A DNA stretch of 64,000 nt from Dioscorea cayenensis subsp. rotundata (taxonomy: Eukaryota > Streptophyta > Magnoliopsida > Dioscoreales > Dioscoreaceae): the NCBI RefSeq assembly GCF_009730915.1, contig NC_052489.1, forward strand, positions 30,373,916 through 30,437,915, read 5' to 3'. The first letter of the stretch is position 1. Every line of letters starts with the position of its first letter. Under the pieces are notes generated by a model. That model was not told the DNA's origin. It ran no database searches and saw nothing but the letters and a program-made list of their open reading frames with translations. Positions 23,436 to 37,162 of the stretch are shown in pieces. The translations under genes were made by a program, and so were the position numbers.

Positions 23436-26400
23436 TTTGTGCATGTGCTATGGTTTGTCAATTTGCTGATTGTATAAAGCTGTGTCATTTTCATATTGTG
23501 AAATCTGAATTTTCTGCTTTAAGCCAAAAGTTCTGAAGCAGAAAATTCTTTAGTTATGGGAGAAGAGGAGAGGGTCCTACAGATCTTTATCTCAAGGACT
23601 AGATGACACTTTTAGTGAAAAAGCAAGATTTTTGGAAATGATTGTCGCATTATTTAGAAGATGCAATTTAGAAAAATATAAATAATGTATGAGCTGCTGA
23701 AGATAGCCTTGAGTGAATGAAAAGAATCCTCATCTTATTCCTTCCACTTCCTTTTCCCATGCACTGCTTTTATCTGTTGCTTTTATATATAGTTTTCGGT
23801 TTCATGCTTTCTAAATATGATATAATGACCAGATTTACTATTTGTTTGGCATTCGCGAGGTTCTTGTTCAGGATTTCAATTGCGCTCTCCAGGAGAATAT
23901 TCTTCTCCAAGTATGGTTCATTTATAAATTGGAATTAATAATTGAAATTGTTACACCCGGTGGTTTGTATGCTAGTATGGTCTATTTGTATCACATTCTG
24001 GTTTTATATGGCAAAAGTAAAACTTCCCTGCATTCTTTATCGCATGCATATGAAGTAGACATGTTTCATATCTTTGAATTCCCCATTTAAATTTTAGTTA
24101 CTGTTAAAATTCACTTCTGACCTGAACTTTGCTTGCAGGGCCATATGTATTTGTTTCTTCATCATATTTGCTTCTATTCAAAACATCTTTGGTTTTGAGA
24201 CAAAAGGTACTTATTGATCCTTCCTACTTCTTAATTAGTTCATAATGCCCTTCATATGGTCTGCTACTATCTGAATACAACATGGTTGCAATTCTTTTCC
24301 ATCAAGTATTTTTGGGCATTGAACTTTTCAGGCTCTCAGGTATTGAAGGGAGGGATTTGGGTACAATAGATGGCCTCACTGTCTTATTTCCTTAAATATT
24401 ATCTTAGATTCATTGTAAGGTTTTTTCTTAAGGGAGTTAAATTTGGCTGGTCATAATCTGATGACGGAGAGGCATTTGAGATGATGAAGCCTGACAAGAT
24501 AGGGGATATTTGTAATCAACTTAAGAATGAAAGCCATCTATTGTTGAAGTACTTAGCTTGAGTTAGAACCTTGCTTTTTCTTGGTGGAACTTCACAGTTA
24601 ATTGTAGAATTTAATGCCAAAATATATATCCATATATAGAAAAATGTTATTTTATTTATTTATTTATGTTTTGAGAAAGTGGGTTATTGATCATAGTATG
24701 AGGTGACCTTAATACACTATATCCTCCATTTGCATTTATAAAAGCAAGGAGTAAAATTGTCTAGAATTATAGCATGCGTTTGAAATTTTTGAATATCTAC
24801 AAGTTACAAAGCCACTTTTGGAAATGCAAGTGTGATAAGTGATAATTATACTTTTGAAATTTATCAAAAATCTATAACTGGCCTTTCTTTATACTTTTGC
24901 ATGGGGGCAGCCAACACGGAACCAAATTTTAATAATGAATGACCTCTATATCACAATGTAGTATTTAAATACTTTGCATATATGAATAGCAAAAGCTGCC
25001 CTTCTTAAATGTCTAATAAAAAGAAATGTTTTTTCTCATTTTTGGCATTATTGCTTCTATAGAGAATTTCCTTCTCAATTCTAGTTACATGCGCGACACT
25101 ATAGAAAAACTAACTTCCTTTTTATTCTTGAATTTTTCAGAGCTGAGAGTTTAGTTAGGAGGGGGAGGGCTAATACTTGATATCACTATAATGTCTTTAA
25201 AATACCAAGTACTATTGTTGATTGGTTGGTTTTCACACTTATGACCTGTAGTTTACATTTGTGACCAATATAATGTACTAATGTCACCTTTTAATTGCAG
25301 AAAACAATTTCTTTTCTTGAAGTCTCGTGTGTGCGCAAAGCCAAGACAGCTGGAATTTTTCCTAATGCAATAGAAATATTAGCTGGAGGGAAAAAGGCAA
25401 GAAAGTTTGGACATTTACAACTGCTTTTATTTAACCGATGAAAACCAAATCTGAACTTGCCTTTAATTTAGTTGGTTTTTCTGAAGTTGATCATTTTCAT
25501 TTGTATTCTGTTTTTTCCTTGATCGGAGTTCATTTTGTTGGCTTAATTGGCAGCACTTCTTTGGTTCTTTCTTGTCCCGTGATGAAGCTTACAAGCTCAT
25601 AATGGAAGGATGGTCGCAACATGACAATGATGCTAAGGCCATCTTTGATCAGCAGGTATGCAATTTTCTAGTCTTCCTCTGAATGAACCATGTATGTGTT
25701 TCAAAACTATGATTATGAGTTACTTTTCATGTTCAATAATCTTGAGAGTACTTTTCATTATCAAATATTGGTCCCCCGCCCCATTTGGGTTCTAGGCAAT
25801 TTAATTTGACGCAACACTAAATTATTTCATTTAATTTGAAAGAAATCATCATGAAAGGATTCCTCTTATGTTAGAGATCTATGTATGTCATTTCTATGCT
25901 TCTAATCAATAAAGTATTTAGCTTGTTCTGAAATCATATGGATAGTTGAAATTTTTACCTTGCATTTTGTGATCTTAACATCATACCTGATTCTTAAGGA
26001 TTTTCTCACAAGTGGAATTGAACTTTTCTCTTAAAATTTAACTTCCTTCACAAGACTTGCTATAATTTATATGTCATTCTATGCTATAGGATATGAAATC
26101 TGATGTCAGCAGCTCCAACAATAGCCTTGCTATTGTCGAAATTGCACGAGGATCAACACCACTACTGTCTGACTCCTTGACCTCAGATGGGTTAGTGTCA
26201 GTTAAAATACTCAAAATTATTTTATAATGGCGACCATTTTATTGATTTATTTCTTGCCTTTGCATCAGGAATATGAATGCTAATATTTTGGGTGAGTGTT
26301 TACCTTCTAGCGGCGAAGATGGCATTATTGTTCCCAGTAGACTTGTTGAAGTCAAAGAAAATGGAGAAGAAAAGGCTGAGCATTTATCTACTGGCAACCT

Positions 26401-29400
26401 GAGCTGGCCAGTTGAGGATGTGGATGCTCCTAATGGTAAGTTCACTTTTAACATGTTCCTCTATCATCAGAAATAGTCAGACTGTTTTTCTCACTACTTT
26501 GGTTTCCAAAAGATGTATAAGTTCCCTTTTTATTTGACTGCATTATTGTGCATAGTTCTCCCTGTTGTTTTAATTAACCATGATTATATTAATTTTAAAG
26601 TTTTATTTTGTAACCTGCAGTACCGGAATATTTTACACTAGTTGCGGAGGCAAAGTTCTCGGTAATGCAGTGGTTTCTCCTTTTGATTTATTGTGTTTAT
26701 TTGTTTTTTATCATCAAATGCTAAATATATGGTTCATAGGTGTGTGCAGAAGTTTTTTTTACTTTATTCTTCTCCAATAATGCTGCTGAGTTTCTTGAGA
26801 ACTTCCGTAAGGGATGCGGAGACAAAGGTGATGTTCATTAATATGCTGTAGTTTTATTTTCCTCCCTTATGAAAAGGAACTTTATCTTTTCTGCTTCCAT
26901 TTTAGTTATACAGTTTGTGTTTGCCTGCTTTTAATGACTGAATTGTCTTGGGATTTGTGGTTAAAAAAAGATAAAATAAATGAAATATTACCCTGCCTCT
27001 TTCCCACTTGGTTCCATTTTAATTCTCCTCCAACCCCATTACACTCATCACATCCACTATCTTTGAGTCCTTTTGGTTGCATTATATTCCAGCAATCAAT
27101 GAGATTGGAGTTGTGATATGAAAGAATGAGCATTTGAGATATTTTTGTGGTTTGAGAAAGATTGAATAAAATAAACAAGATGACTATTGGTCAGCAATGG
27201 ATTTGGATTACACATAGAAAGACGGAAAATAGAGGTCATCCTAAAAGAGATGTATAGCTGATCTGGCCATAGCAGTGGTTCTCAAAATTGTTTGCTTTCC
27301 TGGGTGATTATCAATTCTGACCGTTTATATTTTTCATCATCTTTTAGAGTTTCAGCACACTCTCTGGCACCAGCATGAACAGTTCAGATATACTCGTGAT
27401 ATATCATTCCTGCATCCAGTCAAAATATATCTTGGTATGTTGAAATCTTATGAAATGTGATTGAAAACAAAGCCGAGTTGACTTGTTTTGATTCAATTGT
27501 AGTTACTTGTTGCCTTAATTTTGGCTGCATTATTTTTATTCAAGGTGCAAAGTTTGGTCGTTGTCAGGAGGTCCAAAAGTTTCGTGTCTATAGGAACAGG
27601 TAATGTTATTTCCATTCTTTCCATGTAATAAGATCAAGATAATGACTGTTTGTGCTACTGAGCCTGTTATATCTTAGTAATGCAAAGAGTTACCAATGAT
27701 ATAGTCAACACAGGAGGTTTAACCCTGTAATGTGGATGCTTGTATAGTTCACAATTTAACATAACACAAATATTGAGAGGCTTTGCTTTGGTTGTAGTTA
27801 ACTATGTACTCTGAATCTTGACTTAGATTAGAGGATTTATTTTACTTTGCACCCATCAAAAGAGAATGTGTTGGTTTTGCCTGGATCACATGCCTTATGT
27901 TTTGAGATTGTCATTTTTCTTCTGCAGGTGATGGTGTTCATCCTTGTTCCATTTGATGTGTGGTCATTATAGAAGTTCTCATTGTATTATCATTAGTTAT
28001 TTTGACATTTTTTATCTTGATCAATTTTTCTATGTCAATAATAACATAGATAAATATATTAAATTATAAGGGCAAAGTTTTTATTAAGCATTCTCCTTTC
28101 TTGCTTATGTTTTCAAAATGAAGCTTTTGTGTTTTCAACGTGAAGTTTTTTTTCTTTGTTGTCTGTGACGAAGTCTTCTTAATCAGTGGATACTGTTTTG
28201 TCCTCCAGATGGGCAGTAGTAACCTATTAGATATATGCAATATGCTATAGTCATCTCTCTCCTCTTATTCTTGTTTGCGTGAATAAAGACAATTTGATTT
28301 GCAATATATTTGAAACTCAATTTTCTATATATTCTTTAACATACCTGTATATGGTTGGATGGACTGATCATAAATTGTTTCTCTATTTTTACTGAATTTG
28401 CCAAGCATTGACTCCTTGTTTCAACTTATTGGATGTGAAAACAAAATCTTTATTAATAGTCATGGACTCATCATCTGTTTTCGACAAGAAAAATGGTGCT
28501 AACTTGATTTATGTCATATTTGAACCTTAATTTTCTAGGTATTTTTAGTCTATTTGCATATAATCAGATGCACATTATATAATGTGTCTATTATTTTAAA
28601 ATGTGCAAATCATTGATTCCTTTCTGCAGTAGCATATTGGGTTCAAAACAGAAGAGTTGCCTAGTTTCTTCAGAAACTGTGAACTGTGTGCCATCTGCTT
28701 TCTTGATTCTTTAAACAGAGACCAGATGGAGAATGAAAGAAATTTTCTAATGTATATTATTGAAGTTATCTGAGCTAGTTATATACAAGAAAAGCTATTT
28801 CAATGTAAAGCTTACAATCTGGTAATTATCAGAACTTAGGTAGCAAGAAATCAGGAAGTAATCCCAGGAAAATAAGGAAAACATGGAAAGAAACAATATC
28901 CTTAAAATTTCTCCTAAAAATTTGGAATATATTTAATAAAACAGCAACACCCCCCCTTAAGCTGATGAATAGATGTTCATCATTCACACTTCAAAACTTT
29001 GTCTAGGCAGCCCTTTCTTAAGAACATCAGTTAATCTGTTGTTTGGTGAGCATATAGATTATGCAAATCACACCGTCTTCTATCTTCTCTTTAATATAAT
29101 GTTGGTCTTTCTCAACATGTTTTGTTCAGTCATGATGAACCTGATTATGTGCAATACTTATTGCTGCATTATTATTACAGAATAGTTTCATAGTTCCCAT
29201 AACTAGGCACTCTCAGTTCTTTCATCAATCTCTTAGAACAAAGCGTCTTGCACATTCTCTGTGCAAGGGCTCTCAAAGCATTGTACAATAACCTGATGTG
29301 GACCGCCTATCTTGAGCTGAAACTGCCCTGCATCAACAAATGCCTGCACATTTTTCTTGAAAAACAAGCCCTGACATGGACTAGATTTTAGATACTGCAA

Positions 29401-32400
29401 GATTTGATTGATTGCTTCAAGATGCTTTTCTCACGGAAAATGCATGTACTGGCTGACTACACTTAACAGCAAATGCAATATTTGGTGCTGTTTTTACATC
29501 TGTCGAAGAGCTGAGGTTTTCATTTACCTCAAATTATCAACATAATTGACTGAGACCAGTCAAGAAAATTGGTTCCATTGCGTTTTTTGTTGGGTTATTT
29601 GGAGAGAATGGGTTTCCCTGGAGAAGGAACTACAAATGAACACATACTCCTAGAAGGTCTAGACGACACCTCCAAAGAACCCTCTAGAGTCACATTCTCC
29701 ATGGCTGTTTTAGCCAATAATGATTAGAGAACCTTAACCCATCCAATGCCATGCAAACAGAGAATGAAAAGAAATCCTCTGATGTATATTATTGAAGTAT
29801 TCTGAGCTAGTTATATACAAGAAAACATATCCTAATCTAAAGCTTAGAATCTGGTTAAATTTTCATATATTAGGTAGTAAGAAATCAGGAAATAATCCCG
29901 GGAACATAAGAAAAATATGGCAATAAATAATATCCCTAAGCTAACTCCTAAAATTCTAGAGTATACTAAATAAAATAAATTGATGATCTGTCAACAATGA
30001 CTATTTTCTTCTTCAAGTGAGTTCTTGGTTACTACTTTTAAGATGCTGAAAATGCTAACGTTTGTGTTCCTTGCCTATGCACTTTTAAAGTTGATGGATA
30101 ATAATTGCATTCCAGTTCTCTGGTGTGATAACTTGTGTGTTTGTTTTCATTAGTTTGTTGCATGCCAGTTATTGTTCAGAGTCTTTTGTGATAATATTGT
30201 ATAATATCAGTTTCGTTTGCATATATCTTGACTGCTAAATCTTCTATTGTCCACCAGCCATTTAGTGATTGAGACATCACAGCAAATCAGTGATGTGCCC
30301 TATGGTGACTACTTCAAAGTAGAGGTGCCTCTTTTGCTCTATAAGTAACTTTATTATTGTGATAATTGTCTAGATATATTCAGTGAATTTCAGTTGTAAT
30401 GCATTTAGTAGTGTTCACTTTACGATCTTTTTTTTTTCATTAGTTGAAAGGTCATTACCTTTTTGTCGAACTTGGATGGATTGTTAATGTTTTATGCTAT
30501 GCCAGCATTGAATTAATTAGGATGTATTTATGAGGCAATTGTAAAATGTAGACAATAATGAAAAACAACATAGTTGTTTAAATTGTATTGTGAACTTTGG
30601 ATTTTGAACAACTTGAAAATCACACTAGATTACCACTGAAGGACATTAAATGTCAAAATAACTTTTTTCCTTAAAATTTCTTTTTGACTGAAGAAAATCG
30701 CTGAATCACCCTTTTTCTATTTGTTATCATTTTCTTTGGAGTATGAAATGGCATAATCACATAATTAGTAAATGTTACCTTTTGATCAAGACTTAGGTCT
30801 CGAGTATAGCTAAAGTCATGTTTTATAAAGATCAGACCAAGATTTGCAGGATTTGTAACTCTTTAGTCTTCTAGCCATGTTATATATCTGGCTTCTTTGA
30901 ATGTTCTTTGGGCATATTTATTTTCGTTGTTCTTCGAAGTTACATCTTTTGAAAGCTTATCCTGCACTTATATTTTGCTGATTTCTTATTGGTTTAAAAA
31001 TTAAATGTCAATTAAACCTAGTAAAGTATTTCTTTGTATCGTCTTTATATAGCCGCGTATATGTGTGCATAGGATATGGGATGTGCAGCAACTCAGCGGT
31101 GAGACTGGCTGCATTCTCCGTGTGTATATTAATGTGGCATTCTCGAAGAAAACCATGTTTAGAGGTTTGTCCTGCTGTGTCCCTGCAATTTCATCATTAA
31201 TTTACTGAATACCAAGACATTTTTCTTGTTCACACTTCTTGATAGGGAAATATGGTAATGATTTTAGTGTGAGGTTAGAAGCAAAAGAGTCAAGTAGGAA
31301 TAAACACAGCTGCAATGTTTGGCATAGTTATGGTTTTAAAATTAGATGCAACTGACTGGCACTGCTTCAGAATTCAACAAGAGATGGTGTTATCTATGTA
31401 CTATGAAGGCCTCTAGTTTCTTTAAAACTGCCTAGTGACTCTGCTTGAACAACTGTTTTGGCAATTCACTGCCACATTCGGGTGCCTGCCTGAGTTTCCC
31501 ACAATTAGTGGATTATAAGCTTCTGATTGCATACTTCTCCTTAAAGGGGTATGTTTGCTCCATTTTTACACTCACTGATTCATGTCTTTTTGATACTTAC
31601 AAGTGTAACTCCAACTTTTCTCTTGTTTATGTTTATGAGTGACAGGATCTGAAATGCTAATGTCTGATACCACCCAATTACCAGTAACCAAGAATCCCTT
31701 AGTTTTTTTCATCTTTCCATCTCAAATATCAGGGATTTTTGCACTTCTTAGCCATTTTCTTTATTTATTTGATGAAGAAATATAGGAACTGAGTTCTGTA
31801 GCAAAAATCCTTCATTATGTTCCAAATATCTAATATTTTCTTGTAATCCTCATTCGATTAATTTTTTGAGTTTTTTTTTCTTTGAAAGTTATGGACTTGT
31901 ACTTATACTTGAATGCCCCTTGCACAACTGTTTTCACAGGCAAAATAGAGCAATCAACAAAAGATGAATGTCGAGAAGTTTATGCGCTTTGGATTAACAA
32001 TGTACCATTTTGCTGCTTGCAATATATTTTCTTTTTTCCGAAGTCTATTTCTTCAAGGAATGAAGCTTATTTAGATTGTTAATTATGCCACAGGCAAATG
32101 ATTTGTTGAAGCAGAAGAAAGATGTAAAACTGGAAGGTTTGTCATCTTGTAGTGTTGTCTGTGCGTGTTTCTTATCCATTACAAAGAAAATGTGTAGGCT
32201 CAGAATGATTTGTTACCCTTTATATACTAACTCCTGGAATTTCTGTTCCGAGAACAGACACAATTTCCACTAATGTTGGATTGGGTAGCTCTTCAGAGCC
32301 AGCTGGAGATTTAATGCATAATGTGATTTTTGAAGAGATCATAGAAACTGTGTCTGATAAGATCTCTCCACAAAGTGAAAGCCCAATGACAGTGAACCTT

Positions 32401-33553
32401 GAAAAATGGAGATCAGCATTGGTCATTTTCAGAGAAGCATGGGCTTCACTGTGTTCATATTGTGGCAGTCAAAGTCTTCTTCCCTTCGTAATTGCTGCTG
32501 CATTTCTTGCAGTCCTCATTTTGATGGAGTACGGTATAGCCATTCAATCAATTGAGCAGCATTTAAAACCATATTGTCTTGTTTTAACCAGAAAGTTTTC
32601 TTTTTCCATTATTTGTGTAATTTCTGTTTCATTTGATATTAAAATTGGTCCATGCATAAGATTCATTACTACATTAGCATCTTCCCTTTTCTGGTGGTTT
32701 TATAAGGGATGGAGTCTTCAATTCAAGGGCTAGTCTGAGGGTTGGTCTAGATATGGCCAAGTTATGGCCAGCAGATTTGATTGTTATCATCTCCTAGGTA
32801 TGGGTTAGGGTTTGTGGTCCAGTTGAATTTTCTAAGCCAAAACTTGTACAAGAGTGCTCGAGTTAAAACACTGTCACATGGAAGAAGGAAAGCCTCTAAG
32901 AAGCTCCACTAAGCTATTTCTCTTAAGCCCCTCCTGTTGGATTATGTGAGTCAAAGAATTTAAGGAAAGAAAGATATTTGTGACCTTTAGGAAAGAACTG
33001 TAGAGAAAGTTTGTCTACAATTCAATTCATTTTTAGGAGGGATTAGAGAACAACCATATGATGGTGGTGTTTGTCACAATTGGTGATACTACATTAATAA
33101 AAGCTTTTGATGAATGTCTCAAACTGAGTCTAGATGCACCAAGATACTTTTTATTAAAAACTGCACTCAGATAACTTTTCTGGTATTAGATGCAATATTG
33201 TGCATGGAAATTGTTATAAACTTCCAGTGAAGTTGAAGTTTAATAAGTTGATTAAATTTTCAGATCTTCTCCAATTGCTCTGAGTTTCCTTTTTGGTTTC
33301 TGTTTGTTGCTGACAGGTTAGCATCATAGTTATACTGACAAGAGTTCCTGAAGTCCGCATAGTTACCGAAGGAAACTATATAAGCGGCCCTGGTAGTTAC
33401 AATTTAGAGAATGCAGAGTGGTTGGAGAGACGTTTCAACTACCTAAAGGAGGAAATGCTTATGTTAGAAAGTAGGATGGAGAGGATGCGCCATGAGTATA
33501 CATTGTTGAAGGCAACGCTACAAAGCATTGAGAAGTTAAAACCCAAATCATAA
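22471..33553 (+). CDS. VAD1: VAD1-like GRAM/VASt membrane protein, 18 exons
   Basis: Exons: 22471-22616, 22704-22760, 23860-23910, 24139-24206, 25301-25396, 25554-25655, 26090-26190, 26269-26435, 26621-26661, 26740-26827, 27348-27434, 27545-27599, 30258-30324, 31073-31164, 31940-32001, 32094-32136, 32258 to about 32529, 33317-33553. Total is about 608 residues, close to Arabidopsis VAD1. Order: GRAM domain (SEEYRLLFRLPPDE, then TAGIFPNAIEILAGGKK, FLSRDEAY), VASt domain (EFQHTLWHQHEQFRYTRD, RVYRNSHLVIETS), a membrane helix (LLPFVIAAAFLAVLIL) and a C-terminal coiled coil (LKEEMLMLESRMERMRHEY). The family binds membrane lipids and sterols at contact sites; VAD1 restrains cell death. Intron 5 is GC-AG (AAG|GCAAGA at 25397). 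Single-base frame breaks occur in exon 1 (twice), exon 4 (twice), and the exon 14 and 17 edges. The start is uncertain; an alternative is the ATG at 22707. Confidence 0.85.
22860..22960 (-). mobile_element. LINE 3'-tail relic in intron 2 of the VAD1-like gene
   Basis: AGTGGATAAACCACAAATTT with flanking A/T runs is the reverse complement of the 3' end of the LINE at 13.9 kb (TGTGGTTTATCTACTTTT). Only about 100 bases remain. Confidence 0.4.
23393..23434. repeat. (TTA)n microsatellite in an intron of the VAD1-like gene
   Basis: About 13 TTA units with one interruption near 23424, in intron 2. Confidence 0.9.
28716..29996 (-). mobile_element. Internally deleted Copia-type LTR retrotransposon in intron 12 of the VAD1-like gene
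   Basis: Two direct repeats of about 230 bp (about 28716-28949 and 29759-29996) share ATGTATATTATTGAAG, TGAGCTAGTTATATACAAGA and AAGAAATCAGGAA; they are diverged LTRs. Next to the left one, ACACCCCCCCTTAAG is the reverse complement of a polypurine tract, placing the element on the minus strand. Just inside the right LTR the minus strand reads MENVTLEGSLEVSS, a Copia-like gag start. Only about 800 bp of internal sequence remain and pol is missing, so the element is non-autonomous. LTR edges and target duplication are uncertain. It lies antisense to the host gene. Confidence 0.65.
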
Positions 33554-35735
33554 CAGTCCCTTATGTTATCAAGCACACAAATTTAGGTAACCTTTCTTTC
33601 TTTCTTTCTTTCTTTTTTGCATGCCAAATAATATGGAAAATAGTTTCCTTTTGTCATCATATTTCAAATTTACACCAGGTCAAAGTTTGCTGAATGTAAG
33701 TCTATACTGCAGGGCAGCATTTAGAAGCACGTTTGTGCTGATTTTGAAATCAATCTTGCTCAATATTGTTAGGTCTAGGTCTAAAACCCGCGCGGTTTTA
33801 ACTCTGATGCCTATGAAAATTACACTGGCTTGGTCTCATCCAATACATGAAATCAGATTAAATCATGTAAGCATAGAGGTTTTACACTGGTTTATTTCAC
33901 TTACTTAGCTTACTAATTTGTTTATGATTATATTGCCCTTTTTTGTATTGTAGGGGGCATGCCGGACATTCAGTTCCTGTGGAAATACTACACTTTATAC
34001 TCCTAAAGGAAAGGCTTGCCCTCATCTCTGTTTAAATTCATCTTGGTGGTATAGTTTTGTGCCTTCAGTTCCTTTTATGTGTAAAATTCCCACTTTGTTT
34101 CCAAGTACTAATATATGAAAAGTCGTAAATCTCAAAATTGTGAATATAACCCTCAATTAAATCCTTACAGTAAACAGGGGATGATATAACCCAATTGATG
34201 CAGTTAACCATAGTTTAATTTCCTCTTTATTGGGGGTTCTCATGATTTCTATTTGATTGATAATATGCACCATGATGCGCTTATTCATGAAATTTAACAA
34301 AGTTTTTGTGCATAGCTTTCAATTTTGATTTTATTTTTATTTTGTATAAAATGCGATAAGTGTTGTCACGTTGTAGGGTGTGTGTCCTGTTGAGTATAAA
34401 GTGTGTGTACTGACCTGAAGAAATCGAGCATCCAGCATATATGCATCTTTATCCGATGATGTGAAATTGAGTTGCAAATCTAATTTATAATCAGGGATTT
34501 GTTATCCCTGATTTTTGTTATCATTACAATGTTTGAATTTGGGATTTTTTTTAATATCCCACACCAATGTGTTTTCTACTGAATTTTGAATGATCCACGT
34601 CAATGGTTTTAATTTGATTTAGTTAATTTCATTAACTAAAAGTTGAAGAAAGATCTGAAAGGCAAATATAAATATAAATCGTTATGTTAGGATAGTCTAT
34701 TATTCTCAAAATATTCTTTTATTAGTAAACGTAATATTTTAAGAAATATAGGATGTATATAATAAATTGCTATATTTGTCAAATTTAATGAGTAATTAAA
34801 TATTAATAAAAGTGTGTTGACTTTATAACTCTAATACAAGCCTGTGTGTGGGTGAGGAAAGAAATTGATATTTAGTATCATTATATGTTAATCGAACTTT
34901 CGAACTTTGGAATCCAAACCACGAAGAAATACATTAATTTAGAGGGGGCTTGGGATAAAAAACCCTTCCCAATTGAGCTAGCCTTAAATCAAACATTGTT
35001 AACTCTCCTTATTAACAGAAAACCAGGATCTGGACATGGACACACACAAAATTGAAGGAAAAAAAGGAAAAGAAAACTCTAATAATTCAAATGTAATTCA
35101 GACGTAGTGGAAAAGGAAAAAAAATCAAGAATTATAAAGAGAAGAACCCAAACCCTCTCTTCTTCCCATCACGGGGTGAAAATTATCTGGGCTGGATTTA
35201 AATTTAACTGTTTCCAAAACTTTAATTTTAGAAAAAAATAATAATAATAATAAAGGGGAGAGGTTATTAGTTATTAGTGATTTTTTTGAAATTCTGTTGT
35301 TTTCTTACCTGCCATTCAAAATAAGAGCTTTTGAGAGAAAAATAATCATTTAAATTATATAGAGAAAAGTGTTCCTTTAAAAGCTCAAAAACATCACTTA
35401 TTTTATGTATAATTTAAATAAAATAAAATAAAATTTAATTTAAATGTTTGACCTTATTCTTATAAAAAATGTTTTCTTTTATAATGAAAAGAAAGCAAGC
35501 CCCAAACACACCAACATGGTTGCCTGAGAAACATATCACAACATTGACCTCTCTTTTACAAAACCAAAGGGCAAAAGAAAGATAACAACATTGCCCAAAC
35601 ACTACCTTTGAAAGAACAGAAGAAAACAAAAAATATCGAATTCATGGGAAAGGTTTATTTTCAAACCTTTTTCTGTTAAACATTTTTTCTTTTAACTTTT
35701 CTACATCTACACTGAGCTGAGAAAATAAAACATCC
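33554..35735. other. 3' flank between convergent VAD1-like and F-box genes
   Basis: It begins with the 3' UTR of the VAD1-like gene, including a TTTC microsatellite at about 33594-33615. The rest is AT-rich, without recognisable coding, RNA or transposon features. Confidence 0.5.
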
Positions 35736-37162
35736 TCAGTCCAAGCATATAATTTCAGCTTGGGTTGAAGCTCTTCGAAAACGCATTATTTCCTTGAAAA
35801 TCCTTGCATCTTCGTGAGGATCGGTAATTACTCTTATGTTTAATGTCTCCAGCACCGGCGCATTTGCTAGAACAAACTTTATGAAGTCCAATTCAGGAAT
35901 CTCACCACATATTTCGACCAGCTTCATAGTTCGGAGATTGTTGAACTTGAAATCCAAGCATCCGTTTCCATTGCAAAAGCTTTCAGCTGGAACAATCGCC
36001 ATTGAATCATCAGAATCAGCCTGCAAAATGAAAAAAAAATAAAGAAAAAACTTGAAATATACTGGCATTCAAATAATTAAGCATACATTGGTTTCGAGTT
36101 CTTACCTCTAATTTCAAGGTCCGCAAGACCGGAGAACTTCGAAAGAAGCAACAGATCATCAAGTTATGTCTCAGGTCTTTGAAGTTAACCATACTAAGGT
36201 ATAGTTTAGTCAAATAATTGTAAGTCGGAAGTTTTTCTAATATGCTGCCTTTGGCTAAAACCGCCATAGAAATTGAGGAGAAAAATTAATAGTCATATGA
36301 AAATGCACCCGGGAAGTCGGACTTGATAAGTTTATTTACCTCGAACATGTTAGTCTGCAACTCTAATCTCTCAATTTTCAGAACACCGCTGAGAGATTTC
36401 TTAAAATTATGATATTCTCCATTCTGCGCAAATTCATCCTCGAAATCTTCTTCATTATCATGATCTTCTTCTTCACCATCCTCCAAGCCAACAGATAGAG
36501 TAGCTAATGATGGGGTATTTTCGAGATCTATATCTTCAAAGAACCCATTCACAAACAATTCTTTCAGATTTGGTGCATTCACCTTGAGATGAGAACAACC
36601 ATAGAAATCAGAAAACACCAATTTCCTCAGAAGCGGGCAGTTGGATATCAAACTCTCAAAATATTCATCAGAAATGGTAATATCTTTAAGAACCAGAGTT
36701 GCAAGGTTGATGAAGCCCTTGGAGACGCAAGGAAGAATAAATTCACAATCTTGTAATTCTAAAAACGTCAATGCTTGCACAATTGAAAAAGAGTCGCTGG
36801 TAACTGGTGGTAGAGCTGGTCGGACAAAAAGTTGAGAATCAACCCCTTCAAACCATTTCTAGATAGGTAGACTCAGCCATCTGTCTCACTCTTGTGAAGC
36901 TGTCATCATAGGTATACCCATCAAATGCGAATTTCTCAATAGGGCCAGCGTGAAGAAAGAGAACTTGATCGACAATTTCACCAAGTGCATGCCGCGAAGG
37001 CAACGGGAAACTATGTCTATCAAATACAAGTTGCGGAATGGTGCTCCACTCATATCTCCATTTGCTAGATAAAATACTTGATCTAACGGCATCCTTTAAA
37101 GGAAGATCCATGAGAATGATCCCAATGATATTGCTAGGAAGACTACTTATTCTGTCTTCCAT
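35736..37162 (-). CDS. F-box/FBD/LRR protein (At1g13570-type)
   Basis: The coding exons are about 36340-37162, 36106 to about 36264 and 35736-36020. The F-box is at the N-terminus (MEDRISSLPSNIIGIILMDL, DAVRSSILSSKWRYEW), then leucine-rich segments (LTFLELQDCEFILP, PLLRKLVFSDF), an acidic Asp/Glu stretch, and an FBD-type end (KLVEICGEIPELDFIKFV, FRRASTQAEII). Such proteins are substrate-recruiting subunits of SCF ubiquitin ligases; the target is unknown. A one-base break sits in an AAA run (36856-36858 on the plus strand): removing one base joins ESTYLE to WFEGVDSQLF. The donor at 36339 is clear, but the matching acceptor near 36265 is not canonical. A 5' UTR exon lies 2.5 kb upstream (39674 to about 39800). 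Confidence 0.8.
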
